Source: Reclinomonas americana ATCC 50394
Taxonomy: Eukaryota; Jakobida; Jakobea; Jakobida
Assembly (NCBI GenBank): GCA_048213135.1
Contig: PS015397.1
Span: forward strand, 7,520-57,596
Direction: 5' to 3'
Length of the DNA stretch: 50,077 bases
This document shows positions 48,491 to 50,077 of this stretch, in pieces. The position numbers were made by a program, and so were the translations under genes. The notes under the pieces are model-generated. The model was not told the DNA's origin and did not search any database. It saw only the letters and a program-made list of their open reading frames with translations. Numbering within the stretch: position 1 is the stretch's first letter; every line of letters starts with the position of its first letter.

Positions 48491-49374
48491 AGCAAGAAAT
48501 TCAGAGTGGTGGTGATGGAGAAGGAGCTTGAAGTGGAGAGCAAGACATTGCTGTTGATGGACTGTGGCATGCCTGCACCGGTGAGTGGAATGAGGGGCAG
48601 CAGAAGGGATGAGGGAGAGAAAGGGGAAGAGGTTTCACTGGGCAGGCAACACATGCATGTTGCTTGTGAGATATTGATGGAGCTTGTCGGGGAAGAAGAA
48701 GCAAAAGAAAAAGAATCACAGTGCACCAAGAGGGCTTAATTGAGAAGTTGCCTTGTGTTGTGCGGGATGGACTCTGCATGAGAGTCTTGTCTTCATACTG
48801 CTGACTGCTGTTGTTGTTGTGGCAGGAGGGGCAGCTAGACGAGTGAAAAATGGTTGGAAATTGGGGCCATCATGGTATTGTGGGTGTAGCCGCCCCGTGG
48901 CATCCAGTCGCTTGCGTGCGTGTTGCTCACTCTCAGCGACAACAAACACGAGAATGGCTGTCTTGTTGACCATGTCCAGCCAGATTGGTAACCAACGACA
49001 CGTGCTTCTTCTTGTGTTCATGGCAGCGGCAGAGCAGCACATCGTTGGTGTATGATGGCCCACCAGCAGCTGCGGGGACGGGAGAACCCTTTGCGAGATT
49101 GTGCAGATGACTCGTGTTCATGGTGGTTCGAATTTGAAGGAGAAGGAGGTGCTGCTTTGTTGGGTCTGTGGATACTCATGCATCTGCACTCGACGCCATC
49201 TCAACGGGCGCTCTTGGAATTCCGTTTCGATGACGAGCAGGATTGTGGTGTTCAGCTGCATCGCCGAGATCGAGACCTTCTCATTGTGTCTGTCTGAGGC
49301 TCTTCCTCGGTGCCCATCGAAGTGATGCTGCCCAGATGCAGCTGCTCACGTGCGCTGTTGTACTCTGCGTAGAG
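48491..49374 (+). other. Region between H1 and H2 with possible coding fragments
   Basis: The H1 frame stays open past its TAG for 33 codons (SKKFRVVVMEKELEVESKTL, ending MPAP) to a GTGAGT donor. The acceptor at 48,824 would add EGQLDE and a TGA at 48,845. Further on, a plus-strand frame near 49,104-49,325 has a small cysteine cluster (LLCWVCGYSCICTRRHLNGR). I recognise neither. No repeat or RNA gene was seen. Confidence 0.35.
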
Positions 49375-50027
49375 TTGTTGTCCATCATCATCTCAGCTTC
49401 AGCTTCCCCTGATCCATGTTCTCTCCTCCGGAAGTGGTCCGAAAACAAAGGGACATGCATGTGCTGATTGTGGTGAACAATCGCAGTTGACGATGCACCC
49501 AAGGTTGCCCAGTTCTCTGACACTCCTCTTCGTCCCCACCACACTCCTCCTCCTCACCTTCCACATCACAACTTGTCACCTTTTCATCTTGCTGTTCGGA
49601 TCAACGAATCTTCATTACCTCTTTTCTCTCTATCTCTTCTTCTTGCATCACGCAGTGCGCGTGTGCGAGAAACAACAACCAAGACACACACAAATGGCCT
49701 CTCGACCTCCTCCTTCACGCCCTCACTCAACAACAACAACAACTCCTTTGCTGTCAATGTCTGCCTCTTCTCCGTGCGACGACGAGAAAGCAGACATGAT
49801 GCTCATCGACAGCAAGCAGCATGTGACGACGATGATGACGATGATGCATTCCTCCTCTCCCTCCGTCAACATCAACGAGGATGATGCGGAGAAGAAGAAG
49901 AGCACATCGGCGTCGTCTGCTCATCGTGGTGTGCCTGCGATGGCGAGGCGACGAGTGCCTTTCTCCTCTTCTTCTTCCTCTTCTTCTTCCACCGCTGTCA
50001 CCACCACCAGTGTGACTGCCAAGAAAG
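49375..50027 (+). repeat. Segmental duplication, copy 2 (promoter and exon 1 of H2)
   Basis: The sequence matches 45,160-45,763 from GTTGTCCATCATCATCT onward. The boundary is sharp at about 49,375, since the sequence to its left does not match that left of 45,160. Confidence 0.85.
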
Positions 50028-50059
<32 letters not shown>

Positions 50060-50077
50060 ATCTTCATCTCTCTCCTC
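49694..50077 (+). CDS. Gene H2: tandem paralogue of H1, exon 1 only
   Basis: Exon 1 (49694-50027, 334 nt) starts ATG and encodes a Ser/Thr/Pro-rich amino end (MASRPPPSRPHSTTTTTPLL) followed by DDEKADMMLIDSKQHVTT and RRGVPAMARRRVP-like residues. It ends GTKK-type basic (SVTAKKG) at a GTGTGT donor in phase 1, the phase H1 exon 2 requires. The rest lies beyond the window. Unlike H1, the exon is not broken by a gap, so it shows the probable end of H1 exon 1. Function unknown. Confidence 0.75.

Noticed and set aside
1-50077. tRNA, rRNA, snRNA genes or transposase genes
   Set aside because: None was recognised by eye. A tRNAscan, Infernal or RepeatMasker run could still find short or degenerate ones.

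Overview
The window is a draft contig from a eukaryote. It holds 16 runs of N, several exactly 20 bases long (the usual filler for a gap of unknown size), and is dominated by simple repeats: (GA)n, (CT)n, (GT)n, (CTTT)n and (CGAA)n. Genes are split by GT-AG introns. Every model below was built by joining exons by eye on reading frame and intron phase; no search was run. The conserved genes are a RABL2-type ciliary GTPase, an Elongin-A-like protein and a small clamp-loader subunit (RFC5 of humans, Rfc3 of yeast). Together they suggest a unicellular eukaryote that makes, or recently made, cilia. I cannot name the lineage.

Layout: (1) 1-11,953 carries three tandem plus-strand members of one family: a coiled-coil kinase (gene A), an ankyrin/coiled-coil protein without a kinase (gene B) and an ankyrin/coiled-coil kinase (gene C). 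(2) 12,338-16,954 is an unrecognised cysteine-rich gene with repeat-filled introns. (3) About 17,090-17,960 is a tandem repeat. (4) 18,767-21,183 minus is RABL2. (5) 22,228-27,589 minus is a fourth, complete family member (gene F), followed by an orphan kinase C-lobe. (6) 27,900-31,968 plus is the Elongin-A-like gene, head to head with F. (7) 32,245-35,178 plus is the fifth member (gene D). (8) 36,709-39,485 plus is an endonuclease/exonuclease/phosphatase-fold gene with an inverted repeat array in its intron. (9) 40,012-42,531 minus is RFC5. (10) 45,471-50,077 holds two tandem copies of an unrecognised nuclear-looking gene (H1 and H2). H1 contains a duplicated domain of about 165 residues that I do not recognise.

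The most interesting content is the A/B/C/D/F family. One front end (an ATGAG mini-exon, an ankyrin exon, a 14-nt micro-exon and a coiled-coil exon) is joined to one of two different kinase modules, or to none. Exon lengths and phases are nearly identical between copies, so the family spread by recent duplication and exon-level shuffling. H1 shows the same behaviour inside one gene, where an exon triplet was duplicated. The splice donor hexamer GTTGCG recurs in four unrelated or diverged genes.

The kinases probably act in cytosolic signalling, but that rests on domain content only. The other conserved genes have separate roles (ciliary transport, transcription elongation, clamp loading) and do not form a pathway with them.
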